From positions 1 to 16,329 of the forward strand of contig DATCIR010000041.1 in assembly GCA_036507695.1 (NCBI GenBank): a DNA stretch of 16,329 bases. Direction: 5' to 3'. Position numbers and translations under genes: made by a program. Shown in pieces: positions 1 to 8,057 of this stretch; position 1 is the first letter of the stretch, and each line of letters starts with the position of its first letter. Source of the stretch: JAKEGK01 sp036507695 (GTDB lineage: Bacteria > Pseudomonadota > Gammaproteobacteria > SZUA-152). The notes under the pieces are model-generated. The model had not been told where the DNA came from. It searched no databases and saw nothing but the letters and a program-made list of their open reading frames with translations.

Positions 1-1440
1 TGTGCCGAGGTTGTCTCGAATGGTCTTTTCAAAGAAAGGATGAATGGTAAATATGCGATTGTCGACCGGTTGAAAATCCCTGGCGCCACCTTGATAGGCG
101 ACAATAATAATGTTACCAACGCTGTTGGAATTATTCACTTGAAATGCGGGGTATATTTCAACCTGATCAAACACTTCCTCCACGGTTTTCACGATGGACG
201 CGGTCATAAAGTTTTCACCCAACAGGGTGCCTATGATATTAATTGCCAGTACTCCGCCGGATGTCAGCCGCATACTGGCCGAAGTAAGCGCTTCCTTGCT
301 CAGCAGATGCGCAGGCGTAATGTCGCCGTTAAAAACGTCCAGGATCAAATAGTCGTAGAGTTTTGTGGAACTCGCGAGAAAATACCGGCCGTCTTCGGCA
401 AACACCTTGCCTTTGTTGCGAAAATTAAAATATTTTTCCGCCAGCTCAATGACCTTCTGGTCTATATCAACAATGTCACAGGTAATTCCATTCTGCTCAT
501 ACCAGGCCGGCACCAGTCCCGCCCCTACACCCACCATCAGGCAATTCTTCCCCTGCGGGTGCAACATATAGGGGATAAACTGGAGATAATAGTTATAAAA
601 ATAAATCGACAAGCCATTTTTCATATCCATGCCACCCTGAATCATGCTGTCGATCATCAAATACCGCGAATGTTTTTCCACTGATTTACTGTCAATCACC
701 TTCAGGGTTCCATAGAAGCTTTCCTCCTGGGCGACTTCGCTAAGCACGCTGCCATCGGGTAATACTTTCGAGGTGAATTCGTAAGGATGATATAAGAGGA
801 AAGGCAATATAATCGCGCCCGCGGCGGCCCATTGCCGTTTGAAAAATATGAAATAACCGGCTGACAAACTGATGAGTAAAACGCCGGTCACCAGAAATAT
901 TTTGTTAACCCCCAACAGAGCCACTAGCAGAAACCCGGTAATAATGGTGCCCACCGTACTGCCAATCGTGGACAAAGCATATAACCCACCCACTACCGCT
1001 CCAAGATTACGTAACTGCGATGCGGCAATCTTTACCAGATAGGGTGATACACAGCCCAACAGAAATAACTGGGGACCAAATAAAATCAAGGTGCTGACAA
1101 AGGCACCCGCCCGTAACCCCAAAGGCACACAAAATTGCAGAACCGGTCTTTGCAGAACCGGGACCAGCAGTGTCAAGGCGCCTGCCAGCATGATGATCAG
1201 ATACAGATAACGCGGCGAGGAATAGTGATCCGCCAGATATCCCCCAAAACCATAGCCCAAAGCCAGCGCCACCAGGGTAACGGCGATCAGTGACGTCCAA
1301 ACAAAAAGACTGACCCCAAAAAACGGGCCAATTACGCGGGAACCCATGACTTCAATCACCATCACCAGCGCGCCACAGACTACTGCCGTTAACAAAATAT
1401 AAAAAATAAAAGCTTTGCTTTGATCTTGCTGCACAGGCAT
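1..1440 (-). CDS. Membrane-fused spermidine synthase-like protein (partial, 3' end off the left edge)
   Basis: The frame is open from ATG at 1440 to the window edge, giving 480 codons with no stop. Residues ~10-218 are strongly hydrophobic and look like seven or eight membrane segments. Residues ~230-480 are a Rossmann methyltransferase-like domain of the spermidine synthase superfamily: nucleotide loop VGVGAG (303-308), acidic DIVDID (322-327), DGR (350-352) and LDVF...TPAHLLSKE (367-383). The family transfers aminopropyl groups from decarboxylated SAM to polyamines. Fused membrane forms are common in bacteria, but their substrates are mostly unproven, so polyamine synthesis here is an inference. 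The upstream GGTGGTGATA is only a weak ribosome-binding site. The gene is 71 bp downstream of the SAM hydrolase gene on the same strand and could be co-transcribed with it. Confidence 0.85.
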   Translation of the reverse strand, partial: MPVQQDQSKAFIFYILLTAVVCGALVMVIEVMGSRVIGPFFGVSLFVWTSLIAVTLVALALGYGFGGYLADHYSSPRYLYLIIMLAGALTLLVPVLQRPVLQFCVPLGLRAGAFVSTLILFGPQLFLLGCVSPYLVKIAASQLRNLGAVVGGLYALSTIGSTVGTIITGFLLVALLGVNKIFLVTGVLLISLSAGYFIFFKRQWAAAGAIILPFLLYHPYEFTSKVLPDGSVLSEVAQEESFYGTLKVIDSKSVEKHSRYLMIDSMIQGGMDMKNGLSIYFYNYYLQFIPYMLHPQGKNCLMVGVGAGLVPAWYEQNGITCDIVDIDQKVIELAEKYFNFRNKGKVFAEDGRYFLASSTKLYDYLILDVFNGDITPAHLLSKEALTSASMRLTSGGVLAINIIGTLLGENFMTASIVKTVEEVFDQVEIYPAFQVNNSNSVGNIIIVAYQGGARDFQPVDNRIFTIHPFFEKTIRDNLGT

Positions 1441-1511
1441 TATCACCACCAATGATGATTCTCGAGTAATTATTGAAGATAGTTGATATGGAAGGGATTC
1501 AATCAAACGAA

Positions 1512-2264
1512 TCAATGCATGACTATCCGCACCTCATCCCCAACCCCCAGGTTGTACCGCTGACTTGCATGCCCCTGATTAACCGCAATTTCCACCAATC
1601 CGTTGGCATTTTCGTACCAGAATCCTCTACCTAGATTAACATCAGAGAAAGTCCTTGCCCAGCCAAATTGATAACCCTTTACGATAATTGTCTGATTGGT
1701 TGTAATGGCACTAGCACGAATACCAGTGATGGCATTACCGAAATGATCAAGGTAAATGATTTTTGGCAGATCTGACGGCCAGCGGATATTCGCTTTCTCT
1801 TCCGGTGGCAATGGCTCGCCAGGCACCGGCTCGGCGTTGGCCAGCATTGCGGCCACGGGCGCGAATAAATCCCGGCCATGAAAACTGGACGACAGGCGTT
1901 GAGGCTGCCAAGCAATGCGCCGCCATGATACTTCGGCATTAGTTGCGGCAAATAAAGCCACAACATCAAACAGTCCGTTATCAGGTCCAACAAACCACTG
2001 CTCCGCGGCTTTTACAACAACGGGTGTTCGATTTCCCCCGACACCGGGATCGACAACACATAAAAATACGGTATTGCCGGGAAATTCCTTAACGAGTGCC
2101 GCCAGTAAATAAGCGGATGCTTCGATATCATAGCTTGGAGCATCATGCATCAAATCGATCAGCGCTGTTTGAGGCGAGCACTGTGTTAATACCGACTTCA
2201 CCTGCCCGACATACGGCCCGGCAACACCATAATCTGTAAACAACACGATCATTTTTGCAGACAT
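1512..2264 (-). CDS. SAM hydrolase / SAM hydroxide adenosyltransferase (DUF62 family)
   Basis: This 250-residue protein is full length for the DUF62 (SAM_adeno_trans) family, whose members split S-adenosylmethionine into adenosine and methionine using an activated water or hydroxide. The family signatures are present: LFTDYG (8-13), DLMHDAP (37-43), VVDPGVGGNR (70-79), GPDNGL (93-98), FHGRDLFAP (128-136) and YLDHFGN (171-177). The conserved Asp-Arg-His set corresponds to D72, R79 and H129. The start is ATG at 2264; a second ATG four codons later is possible, and neither has a strong ribosome-binding site. It lies 21 bp downstream of queC and is probably the last or second-last gene of a queE-queC transcription unit. 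A link to queuosine chemistry, which uses SAM in later steps, is only suggested by position. Confidence 0.85.
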   Translation of the reverse strand: MSAKMIVLFTDYGVAGPYVGQVKSVLTQCSPQTALIDLMHDAPSYDIEASAYLLAALVKEFPGNTVFLCVVDPGVGGNRTPVVVKAAEQWFVGPDNGLFDVVALFAATNAEVSWRRIAWQPQRLSSSFHGRDLFAPVAAMLANAEPVPGEPLPPEEKANIRWPSDLPKIIYLDHFGNAITGIRASAITTNQTIIVKGYQFGWARTFSDVNLGRGFWYENANGLVEIAVNQGHASQRYNLGVGDEVRIVMH

Positions 2265-2285
2265 GCGACTAATACCGGAAGTTAA

Positions 2286-2957
2286 CTATTGATACCGCGT
2301 AGGATCTTTAATGCCAGCGACTTTGAATCCTTCTGCCCGTAACCGGCAGGAATCACAAACACTACAGGCTTTGCCTTCGTCATCCGGATCATAGCAGGAA
2401 ATTGTCAGGCTATAATCGACTCCTAACTGAATCCCCTGCTTAATGATGTCCGCCTTGGTTAAATCAATCAAGGGTGTTTGAATTTTGAAAGCGTGCTGTT
2501 CGACGCCCAGTTTGGTGGCGAGATTGGCGGTCTTCTCAAACGCCGCGATAAACTCAGGGCGGCAGTCCGGATAGCCGGAATAATCCACGGCGTTGACGCC
2601 GATAAAAATCTCAAACGCGCCGAGCACCTCGGCCCAGCCCAGCGCCAGCGATAAAAACACGGTATTTCGCGCCGGCACATAAGTGACGGGTATGCCGACG
2701 GTGGGTTGACGGGGAATGGCAATCGATTTGTCCGTAAGCGCGGAACCGGTGATGCCCGCCAAATCCAGGGGTAGTATTTTGTGTTCCACAACACCCATTC
2801 GCTTAACCACTTTCACTGCGGCTTCGAGTTCGCAACGATGACGTTGGCCATAATTAAAACTCAATGCGTAACAGGAAAACCCCTGACTTTTGGCTATTGC
2901 CAGCGTGGTTGCTGAATCCAGCCCGCCGGAAACCAGAACAACCGCCCGTTTCGTCAT
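2286..2957 (-). CDS. queC: 7-cyano-7-deazaguanine synthase QueC
   Basis: QueC converts 7-carboxy-7-deazaguanine to preQ0 with ATP and ammonia, in the cytosolic pathway to queuosine. The protein of 223 residues carries the PP-loop SGGLDS (10-15) and the C-terminal zinc-binding cysteines C188, C198, C201 and C204 (C-x9-C-x2-C-x2-C). I placed the start at ATG 2957, not at the in-frame codon seven residues upstream, because MTKRAVVLVSGGLDS is the usual N-terminus and because this ATG overlaps the queE stop as ATGA (2957-2954), a classic translational-coupling arrangement. QueC follows QueE in the pathway and here also in the operon. Confidence 0.95.
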   Translation of the reverse strand: MTKRAVVLVSGGLDSATTLAIAKSQGFSCYALSFNYGQRHRCELEAAVKVVKRMGVVEHKILPLDLAGITGSALTDKSIAIPRQPTVGIPVTYVPARNTVFLSLALGWAEVLGAFEIFIGVNAVDYSGYPDCRPEFIAAFEKTANLATKLGVEQHAFKIQTPLIDLTKADIIKQGIQLGVDYSLTISCYDPDDEGKACSVCDSCRLRAEGFKVAGIKDPTRYQ

Positions 2958-3643
2958 TTCCCTGGCTGATCTCCCCACAGAATTTTATGTAACTGTATCT
3001 GGAAACGCACCTCAAGCCCGTCGCGCAAAATCCATTCGGCAAGCTGGGTGGCGTTCATTTGCCCGTAACTGGGTGACATCAATACTTCACATCGCTCTGT
3101 CAACCGGTATTGGTCAATAATTTTTTTTCCCCAGCGATAATCCTGTTCGTCGCAAATCACCAGTTTGACCTGATCGTGCGGCAATAAGTATTGCAGGTTT
3201 TCCCATAAATTTCTGTCCGCTTCCCCTGACCCCGGCGTCTTGAGGTCCATGACTTTAATCACGCGCCGGTCAACGTCATTCACCGGCAATGCACCGCTGG
3301 TCTCCAATGAGACATGGTAACCGGCATTGCATAAGCGCTCAAGCAGTGGCAAACAGTTTTTCTGCGCCAGTGGTTCACCACCGGTCACTGTAACCCAGCG
3401 GGCGGGATGTTGCCGTACCCTCGATACCACCTCATCAATGGACATCCATTCCCCACCCGTGAACGCATACGCGGTATCACAATACTGGCAACGCAGCGGG
3501 CAACCCGTTAAGCGCACGAATACCGTCGGTATACCAATGGAACTGGACTCCCCTTGCAAGGAATAGAAAATCTCCGTGACACGCAAAGCGTTGTCAGGCT
3601 TTGCCGTGGCTACTGACTTATTACTCTGGCGATTGTTGGGCAC
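2954..3643 (-). CDS. queE: 7-carboxy-7-deazaguanine synthase QueE (radical SAM)
   Basis: QueE is the radical-SAM enzyme that contracts 6-carboxytetrahydropterin to 7-carboxy-7-deazaguanine. The 229-residue protein has the family start YSLQGE (27-32), the iron-sulfur cluster motif CPLRCQYC (C48, C52, C55) and the SAM-binding TGGEPL (87-92). The start is GTG at 3643: an in-frame TGA lies two codons upstream and no other start codon occurs before the SLQGE motif. No clear ribosome-binding site is seen. The stop TGA overlaps the queC ATG. The gene is 93 bp downstream of cpoB, the arrangement seen in many Gammaproteobacteria. The partner pathway genes queD and queF are not in this window. Confidence 0.94.
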   Translation of the reverse strand: MPNNRQSNKSVATAKPDNALRVTEIFYSLQGESSSIGIPTVFVRLTGCPLRCQYCDTAYAFTGGEWMSIDEVVSRVRQHPARWVTVTGGEPLAQKNCLPLLERLCNAGYHVSLETSGALPVNDVDRRVIKVMDLKTPGSGEADRNLWENLQYLLPHDQVKLVICDEQDYRWGKKIIDQYRLTERCEVLMSPSYGQMNATQLAEWILRDGLEVRFQIQLHKILWGDQPGK

Positions 3644-3691
3644 TGTTCACGGATCGAAATTAAACAAACTACAATGGCATGTGAAAAACAA

Positions 3692-3731
3692 AGGCATTTC
3701 AATTAAAAACAATACGGCAAAGCGAATGCCT
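3692..3731 (-). terminator. Possible weak terminator after cpoB
   Basis: Reading the minus strand, AGGCATT (3731-3725) pairs with AATGCCT (3698-3692), followed by TTGTTTTTC. The stem is only 7 bp and the loop is 26 nt, long for an intrinsic terminator. It could equally be chance, leaving cpoB and queE co-transcribed. Confidence 0.25.
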
Positions 3732-3736
3732 GCTGA

Positions 3737-4636
3737 TTAACGGCTGGACTTCAGACTTTGCAGGCGTTTTTGCGCCAGACGCGCGGCGGTCGAGTTGGGG
3801 TAGGTTGAAACAATGGAATTCAAGGTGTCCACCGCCTGTTTCTTGTTGCCCAATTCATCATAGGTGTAGCCAATCTTTAACATGGCGTCAGCGCGTTTGG
3901 GACTGTTGGGATATTTGTCGATAACTTTCTTAAATTCGGTTAACGCCTGCTCGTATTTCTTTTCAGCGTAACTTGCCTCGCCTAACCAGTATTGCGCATT
4001 GTCAGCATAACTGGCGTCTGGATAGGTTTCCAGGAACGCCTTAAACGACTGACTTGCCAGATCATAACGGCCTTGTTTCAACAAATTAAACGCTCGTTCG
4101 TACGCGGACCGCGCTACATTCTGTTCCACTTCAGCAGTCGCGGATAACGATGGTAGTAAAACCGGCTCGCCTGGCAAGGGGAGGGCCTCCGCCTGACTGC
4201 CGGCAACCAAACCTTCCGCCGGCGCAACCGGTACTGGACTTTGAGAAGATCCTGATGGTGCGGAGCCACGTGCCGCGCTTCCCTGCTCCAGCGCACGCAA
4301 GCGCTGGTCGATATCAGCATATAACTTTTTCTGCTGGTCTCTCATGCTTTGTAATTGATGATTTTGTACTTCAATATCACCAATCAAGCGCTGCACATCA
4401 CGCTGCATTTGATCGAAGCGCTGCATTAGGTCGACCAGTCCCTGATTATTCGCGCTGGTTTCGAGCCGCCGGATCCGGTTTTCAAGATCCGCAACCTTGC
4501 CGCTCTGGGCAACCGAGTCGATAACCGGCGCGGGTGCCGCGTGTACCACGCTTGCGAATATTGCCGCGGAAAAAATCAACGCCACACAAGGCCGGGGATT
4601 ACTACCCGGCCTTGTGTAATGTAATAACTTCTTCAC
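3737..4636 (-). CDS. cpoB: Cell division coordinator CpoB (YbgF), periplasmic TPR protein
   Basis: CpoB links the Tol-Pal machine to the peptidoglycan synthase PBP1B during constriction. The 299-residue protein has a signal peptide with hydrophobic core ~17-31 and predicted cleavage after VHA (33), a coiled-coil trimerisation segment (~43-117), a Ser/Pro/Ala-rich linker (~118-170) and TPR repeats (~176-296, for example YERAFNLLKQGRYDLASQSF and AQYWLGEASYAEKKYEQAL). The start is GTG at 4636, 25 bp after the pal stop, giving the expected MKK N-terminus. The n-region is unusually long (HYTRPGSNPRPC inserted before the core) and is encoded by a perfect 13-bp inverted repeat. Starts after the repeat would lack the basic residues a signal peptide needs, so the GTG is preferred. 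Confidence 0.92.
   Translation of the reverse strand: MKKLLHYTRPGSNPRPCVALIFSAAIFASVVHAAPAPVIDSVAQSGKVADLENRIRRLETSANNQGLVDLMQRFDQMQRDVQRLIGDIEVQNHQLQSMRDQQKKLYADIDQRLRALEQGSAARGSAPSGSSQSPVPVAPAEGLVAGSQAEALPLPGEPVLLPSLSATAEVEQNVARSAYERAFNLLKQGRYDLASQSFKAFLETYPDASYADNAQYWLGEASYAEKKYEQALTEFKKVIDKYPNSPKRADAMLKIGYTYDELGNKKQAVDTLNSIVSTYPNSTAARLAQKRLQSLKSSR
4584..4617. repeat. Perfect 13-bp inverted repeat inside the cpoB signal-peptide codons
   Basis: ACACAAGGCCGGG (4584-4596) and CCCGGCCTTGTGT (4605-4617) are exact reverse complements around an 8-nt loop. In the mRNA this GC-rich hairpin begins 19 nt after the first base of the cpoB start codon and spans residues ~7-18. On the minus strand a run of six T lies ~8 nt beyond the stem, too far for a standard intrinsic terminator. 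Confidence 0.85.
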
Positions 4637-4661
4637 AACTCAGATCCAAGCAAGACGTGAA

Positions 4662-5219
4662 TTAGTACATCAATTCCCCACGGCGATTTAAAGCCCACGC
4701 TTTTTCGTCGTGCCCCAGTGCAGCCGGGCGTTCTTCACCATAACTAACAACCTTAATTTGACTTGCTGACACACCATTCGCCAATAGAATGCGGCGTACC
4801 GCATCAGCGCGTCTTTCGCCCAGTGCGATATTGTATTCGCGGGTGCCACGCTCGTCGCAATGCCCTTCCACGGTAATCTTATTACCGTTGCTGGCAAGGT
4901 ACTCGGAATGGGCTTTCAACATCGGCATGGATTCATCATGCACAACGCTGCTATCAAAATCGAAATACACGACCCGCTGAGCTAACAAACCGGTTTCCAG
5001 CGCTTGTTTCTCCTGCTCTTTAGCTAGCTCCCTGGCTTTCGCTTCCTCCGCTGCCTTAGCCGCTGCGGCGGCCGCCGCCGCGTCCTCGGCACTACCTGCT
5101 GCCGCGCCACCTCCCGCAACCGCACCTTGCTCTTGCTCAGCTTCCCCGGTGGTTCCACAACCATTCAATAAAAGTACCGCGAACACTAATGCTACTGATA
5201 ACTTGGGTAGGATTCTCAT
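4662..5219 (-). CDS. pal: Peptidoglycan-associated lipoprotein Pal
   Basis: Pal is the outer-membrane lipoprotein that binds peptidoglycan and TolB and anchors the Tol system at the division site. From ATG 5219 the protein has 185 residues: a signal peptide with lipobox LNGC (lipidated C21), an Ala/Glu-rich linker (~30-75, with a run of eight alanines after AED) and an OmpA-like domain (~80-185) with VYFDFDS (84-90), GHCDERGTREYN (119-130), LGERRADAVRRIL (133-145) and NRRGELMY at the end. The frame is open 29 codons further upstream, but that overlaps tolB, and the strong Shine-Dalgarno site at 5226-5231 fixes the start at 5219. Confidence 0.95.
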   Translation of the reverse strand: MRILPKLSVALVFAVLLLNGCGTTGEAEQEQGAVAGGGAAAGSAEDAAAAAAAAKAAEEAKARELAKEQEKQALETGLLAQRVVYFDFDSSVVHDESMPMLKAHSEYLASNGNKITVEGHCDERGTREYNIALGERRADAVRRILLANGVSASQIKVVSYGEERPAALGHDEKAWALNRRGELMY

Positions 5220-5225
5220 CTTTAA

Positions 5226-5231
5226 CTCCTT
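5226..5231 (-). promoter_or_regulatory. Strong Shine-Dalgarno site for pal
   Basis: AAGGAG on the minus strand lies 6 nt before the pal ATG and shares bases with the tolB stop (TAAGGAG). It decides the pal start and suggests that ribosomes ending tolB can re-initiate on pal. Confidence 0.85.
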
Positions 5232-6561
5232 ATTTATTGTTAAACGGGGACCATGCAGGTTCCCGCACTTCATCTTCATACGCCAAACTTTGTTTAACAC
5301 TTCCATCTACAGATACCGCTGCAAGTTCACCACGGCCACGCCGTGTGGTGGTTGCGTAAATAATCATGCTTCCATTGGGTGCAAAGCTCGGTGACTCGTC
5401 CAGCATGCCATCCGTCAGTATTTTTAGAAACCCGGTCGCCAGTTCCATTACCCCGATTTTATATTCGAGGCGGCTGGTCGAGTCGTTTCTAATTCCTGTG
5501 ACCATCGCGATCGTCTTACCATCAGGAGAAACAGCCGCTCTGGCATTATCCACTCCTTCAAAGGTTAAGCGAGTTACGGCGCCGCCATTTGCCGATGTTT
5601 TATACAACTGGGGTCTTCCACCTCGATCGGAAGTGAAAATAATCGATTTGCCATCGGGGGTCCAGACCGGCTCAGTTTCAATCGCCCAGTGACTGGTAAT
5701 CTGCTGTACCTTTTTGCTTGCTAAGTCTAAGACATATATTTCTGCGTTGCCATCTTTATGATTCGTAAACGCTAATTTTTTTCCATCCGGCGACCAGGCG
5801 GGCGCGCTTTGACGCCCGCTCAAGGGCACCGTTAACACGTTTCGCGCACCGGATGACCACTCCTGAACCACAATACGCTGCTGTTTACCGCTTTCATGGG
5901 ATACATACGCAATCTTTTGACCATCCGGCGACCACACCGGTGAATAGATCGGCTCTTTGGACTTCAGCAATACCTGCGGATTGAAGCCATCCGCGTCCGC
6001 CATCCACAAGGAATACTCTTTTAACAGCGTATCCTTTTTGTCCTGGTGAGCCGTAATGTACACAATTCGCGTGGAAAACGCGCCAGGTTCGCCGGTTAGT
6101 TTCTCATAAATGATATCACTTATTTTGTGCGCCGCCGCACGAAAATTGGGCTCGGTACCTGTTACATTAAACGCCGCGAGTTGTGTTTCCTTATAAACAT
6201 CAAACAGCCAAAAACTAAGGGTGTAACGATCACCCTCTTCATGTTTGACTTTACCAACCACCAGGGCTTCTTGCTGCATCAAACGCCAATTCTGAAACTT
6301 GATATTCTCCGGCTGGCTGGGTTTGGCCAGCATATCCTTTTCATCCATGGGCTCAAATCGGCCGGTGCGGGCCAAGTCCATTGCTACAATTTTGGCAACA
6401 TCGTCGGGAGGTTTGCGCTCACCCTCGATGCCAAAGGGAACGATAGCCACCGGCAAGGCGGTTTCCACGCCCTGGGTGATTTCGATGGTAAGTGGTGCCG
6501 CCTGTGCCAGAGTGCCCAACAACAGGCAAACCAAAATCGTAATGAATTGTTTGCGTGACAT
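5230..6561 (-). CDS. tolB: Tol-Pal system beta-propeller protein TolB
   Basis: TolB is the periplasmic shuttle that exchanges between Pal and TolA. The 443-residue protein has a signal peptide ending AQA (~21), an N-terminal alpha/beta domain (~22-165) and a C-terminal propeller (~175-443) recognisable from repeated WSPDG-type blades: SPVWSPDGQKIAY, SAPAWSPDGKKLAF, TEPVWTPDGKSIIF, ARAAVSPDGKTIAM, ESPSFAPNGSMIIY and REPAWSP. The start is ATG at 6561, two bases after the tolA stop, with GGAAGAA upstream in the end of tolA. A TTG two codons earlier overlaps the tolA stop and is less likely. Confidence 0.96.
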   Translation of the reverse strand: MSRKQFITILVCLLLGTLAQAAPLTIEITQGVETALPVAIVPFGIEGERKPPDDVAKIVAMDLARTGRFEPMDEKDMLAKPSQPENIKFQNWRLMQQEALVVGKVKHEEGDRYTLSFWLFDVYKETQLAAFNVTGTEPNFRAAAHKISDIIYEKLTGEPGAFSTRIVYITAHQDKKDTLLKEYSLWMADADGFNPQVLLKSKEPIYSPVWSPDGQKIAYVSHESGKQQRIVVQEWSSGARNVLTVPLSGRQSAPAWSPDGKKLAFTNHKDGNAEIYVLDLASKKVQQITSHWAIETEPVWTPDGKSIIFTSDRGGRPQLYKTSANGGAVTRLTFEGVDNARAAVSPDGKTIAMVTGIRNDSTSRLEYKIGVMELATGFLKILTDGMLDESPSFAPNGSMIIYATTTRRGRGELAAVSVDGSVKQSLAYEDEVREPAWSPFNNK

Positions 6562-6563
6562 AA

Positions 6564-7568
6564 TCAACTTTGTTCTTCCGGTTTAAAAACAAATCTAACA
6601 TCTCGAAAGCGATCAAACAAACTGGAATCAGGCGGTACCGGCAAAGGTTCCGCCTTGCGCACCGCCCGTTCGACGGAACTGTCAAAAATACCATCCCCGC
6701 TGCTTTTGACAATCTCCACGTGCGACACACCCCCACCCGGGATCAAACGCACGAATACCGTGCACGACATGCCGGGCCGGGCATTCGCGGGTTTACTCCA
6801 GTTACGCGCAACCTTGTCCCTAATCAGCCCGATATACTGGTCAATGGTGCTTTGCGCCTGCTGCGCCTGTTCTTCGGCGAGCTTGCTGGCTTCCGCGGCG
6901 ACTTCCGCCTGCCGCATGTTTTCCATTTCCTTTTCAATTTCCGCCAGACGTTGTTTCTCTTCTTCCTTGCGGCGACGCTCTTCTTCTTGTGTCTTGCGGC
7001 GCTTTTCTTCCTCGATTTTACGTTTGCGCGCCTCCTCATCCAGGCGTTGTTTTTCTTCCCGCGTCTTGGCTAAGCGCTGCTCTTCTTCCTGCCGCTTTTT
7101 CTCCAACACCTCGCGTTGTTTTTGAGTATCCTGCAGTTTCTTTTCTTCCGCCAAACGTTTTTTTTCCTGTTCCAGATTTTTTTTCTCCAGCAACGCCAAC
7201 TCTTCCTGTTTGCGTTGCTTTTCCTGCTCCAGTTTCTGTTTTTCCAGTTCGCGCTGCTTCTCGACTTCCGCCAGCCGCCGTTCTTCCTGCTCGCGTTTTT
7301 TGCGCGCCGCTTCGGCTTCCTGCTCCAGTTTTTTCTGGCGTTCCTGTTCCTGGCGATTGCGATCTTGTTCGGCTTTCTTTAATTTGTCCAGTTGCGCCTG
7401 TACTTTTGACTCATCCACGCTTACCGCTTTGACGATAGCCACTTGCGGCTCTGCAATTTCTGTTGCCGTTTCCCAGTCAAGGCTCACCGTCAGCACTGCA
7501 AACAGTACCGCATGCACTAATATGGCATAAAAAAATGCGGACGGATTTTTAAAGATCGTATTAAACAC
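6564..7568 (-). CDS. tolA: Cell envelope integrity protein TolA
   Basis: TolA spans the periplasm and transmits energy from TolQ-TolR to TolB-Pal. The 334-residue protein has a single N-terminal membrane segment (~12-30), a long highly charged helix rich in K, E, Q and R (~55-237), and a TonB-like C-terminal domain (~240-334: STIDQYIGLIRDKVARNWSKP, then VSHVEIVKSSGDGIFDSSVERAV). The start must be GTG at 7568, because no ATG occurs between the tolR stop in the same frame and the membrane segment; the ribosome-binding site is weak. The membrane-segment motif that contacts TolQ-TolR, usually SxxxH, reads A15-x3-H19 here: the histidine is kept, the serine is not. Confidence 0.95.
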   Translation of the reverse strand: MFNTIFKNPSAFFYAILVHAVLFAVLTVSLDWETATEIAEPQVAIVKAVSVDESKVQAQLDKLKKAEQDRNRQEQERQKKLEQEAEAARKKREQEERRLAEVEKQRELEKQKLEQEKQRKQEELALLEKKNLEQEKKRLAEEKKLQDTQKQREVLEKKRQEEEQRLAKTREEKQRLDEEARKRKIEEEKRRKTQEEERRRKEEEKQRLAEIEKEMENMRQAEVAAEASKLAEEQAQQAQSTIDQYIGLIRDKVARNWSKPANARPGMSCTVFVRLIPGGGVSHVEIVKSSGDGIFDSSVERAVRKAEPLPVPPDSSLFDRFRDVRFVFKPEEQS

Positions 7569-7607
7569 TGACTGAACTCGCTGGCCTTTGCTGATTTTAT
7601 GCGCGGC

Positions 7608-8057
7608 TTACTTTTGTGGCTTGCGCGGTTGGTCCGGGGTTTGGGTAATTAATCCGACACTGGGCACACCGGCGGACTGCAGTAAGGTCATGGCGGTTAC
7701 CACTTTTTCATATTTCACGTCGCGGTCGCCCTTGATCATGACGGGCGTACCCGGTTTGTGGCGCAGCACCGCCGCCACCATGGTCGTCATTTTTTCCGCG
7801 TCGATCGGTGCTTCGGGTTTTTCACCCACATTGAGATAAAAATTGCCCTGAGTGTCCACCGACACAATCAAGGGTTCATCGGCATCCTTCGACAGCGGCT
7901 CGGCGGACGCTTGCGGCAAATCCACGCTGACACCCTGCGTCAGCAGCGGCGCGGTAATCATGAAAATCACCAGCAGCACCAGCATGACATCAATATACGG
8001 CACCACATTGATTTCGGACATGGGTTTTTTGCGGGTTCTGTGCAGATGCGTGGCCAC
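7608..8057 (-). CDS. tolR: Tol-Pal system protein TolR
   Basis: TolR is the ExbD-type subunit of the proton-driven inner-membrane motor. The 149-residue protein has one membrane segment (~20-38) in the block SEINVVPYIDVMLVLLVIFM, with the proton-pathway aspartate D23, and a periplasmic domain (~60-140). The start is GTG at 8057: the first G is shared with the TAG stop of tolQ (TAGTG), and this gives the usual basic N-terminal tail (RTRKKP). An internal ATG twelve codons later would remove that tail. The one-base overlap implies translational coupling with tolQ. Confidence 0.95.
   Translation of the reverse strand: MATHLHRTRKKPMSEINVVPYIDVMLVLLVIFMITAPLLTQGVSVDLPQASAEPLSKDADEPLIVSVDTQGNFYLNVGEKPEAPIDAEKMTTMVAAVLRHKPGTPVMIKGDRDVKYEKVVTAMTLLQSAGVPSVGLITQTPDQPRKPQK

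Noticed and set aside
4584..4617. The cpoB inverted repeat as an ordinary intrinsic terminator of pal
   Set aside because: It lies inside the cpoB coding sequence and the T-run is ~8 nt from the stem; starts after it would give a signal peptide without basic residues.
6655..7530. Long plus-strand ORFs rich in Phe, Ser, Leu and Arg opposite tolA
   Set aside because: They are antisense reflections of the biased Lys/Glu/Gln/Arg codons of the TolA helix, not genes.
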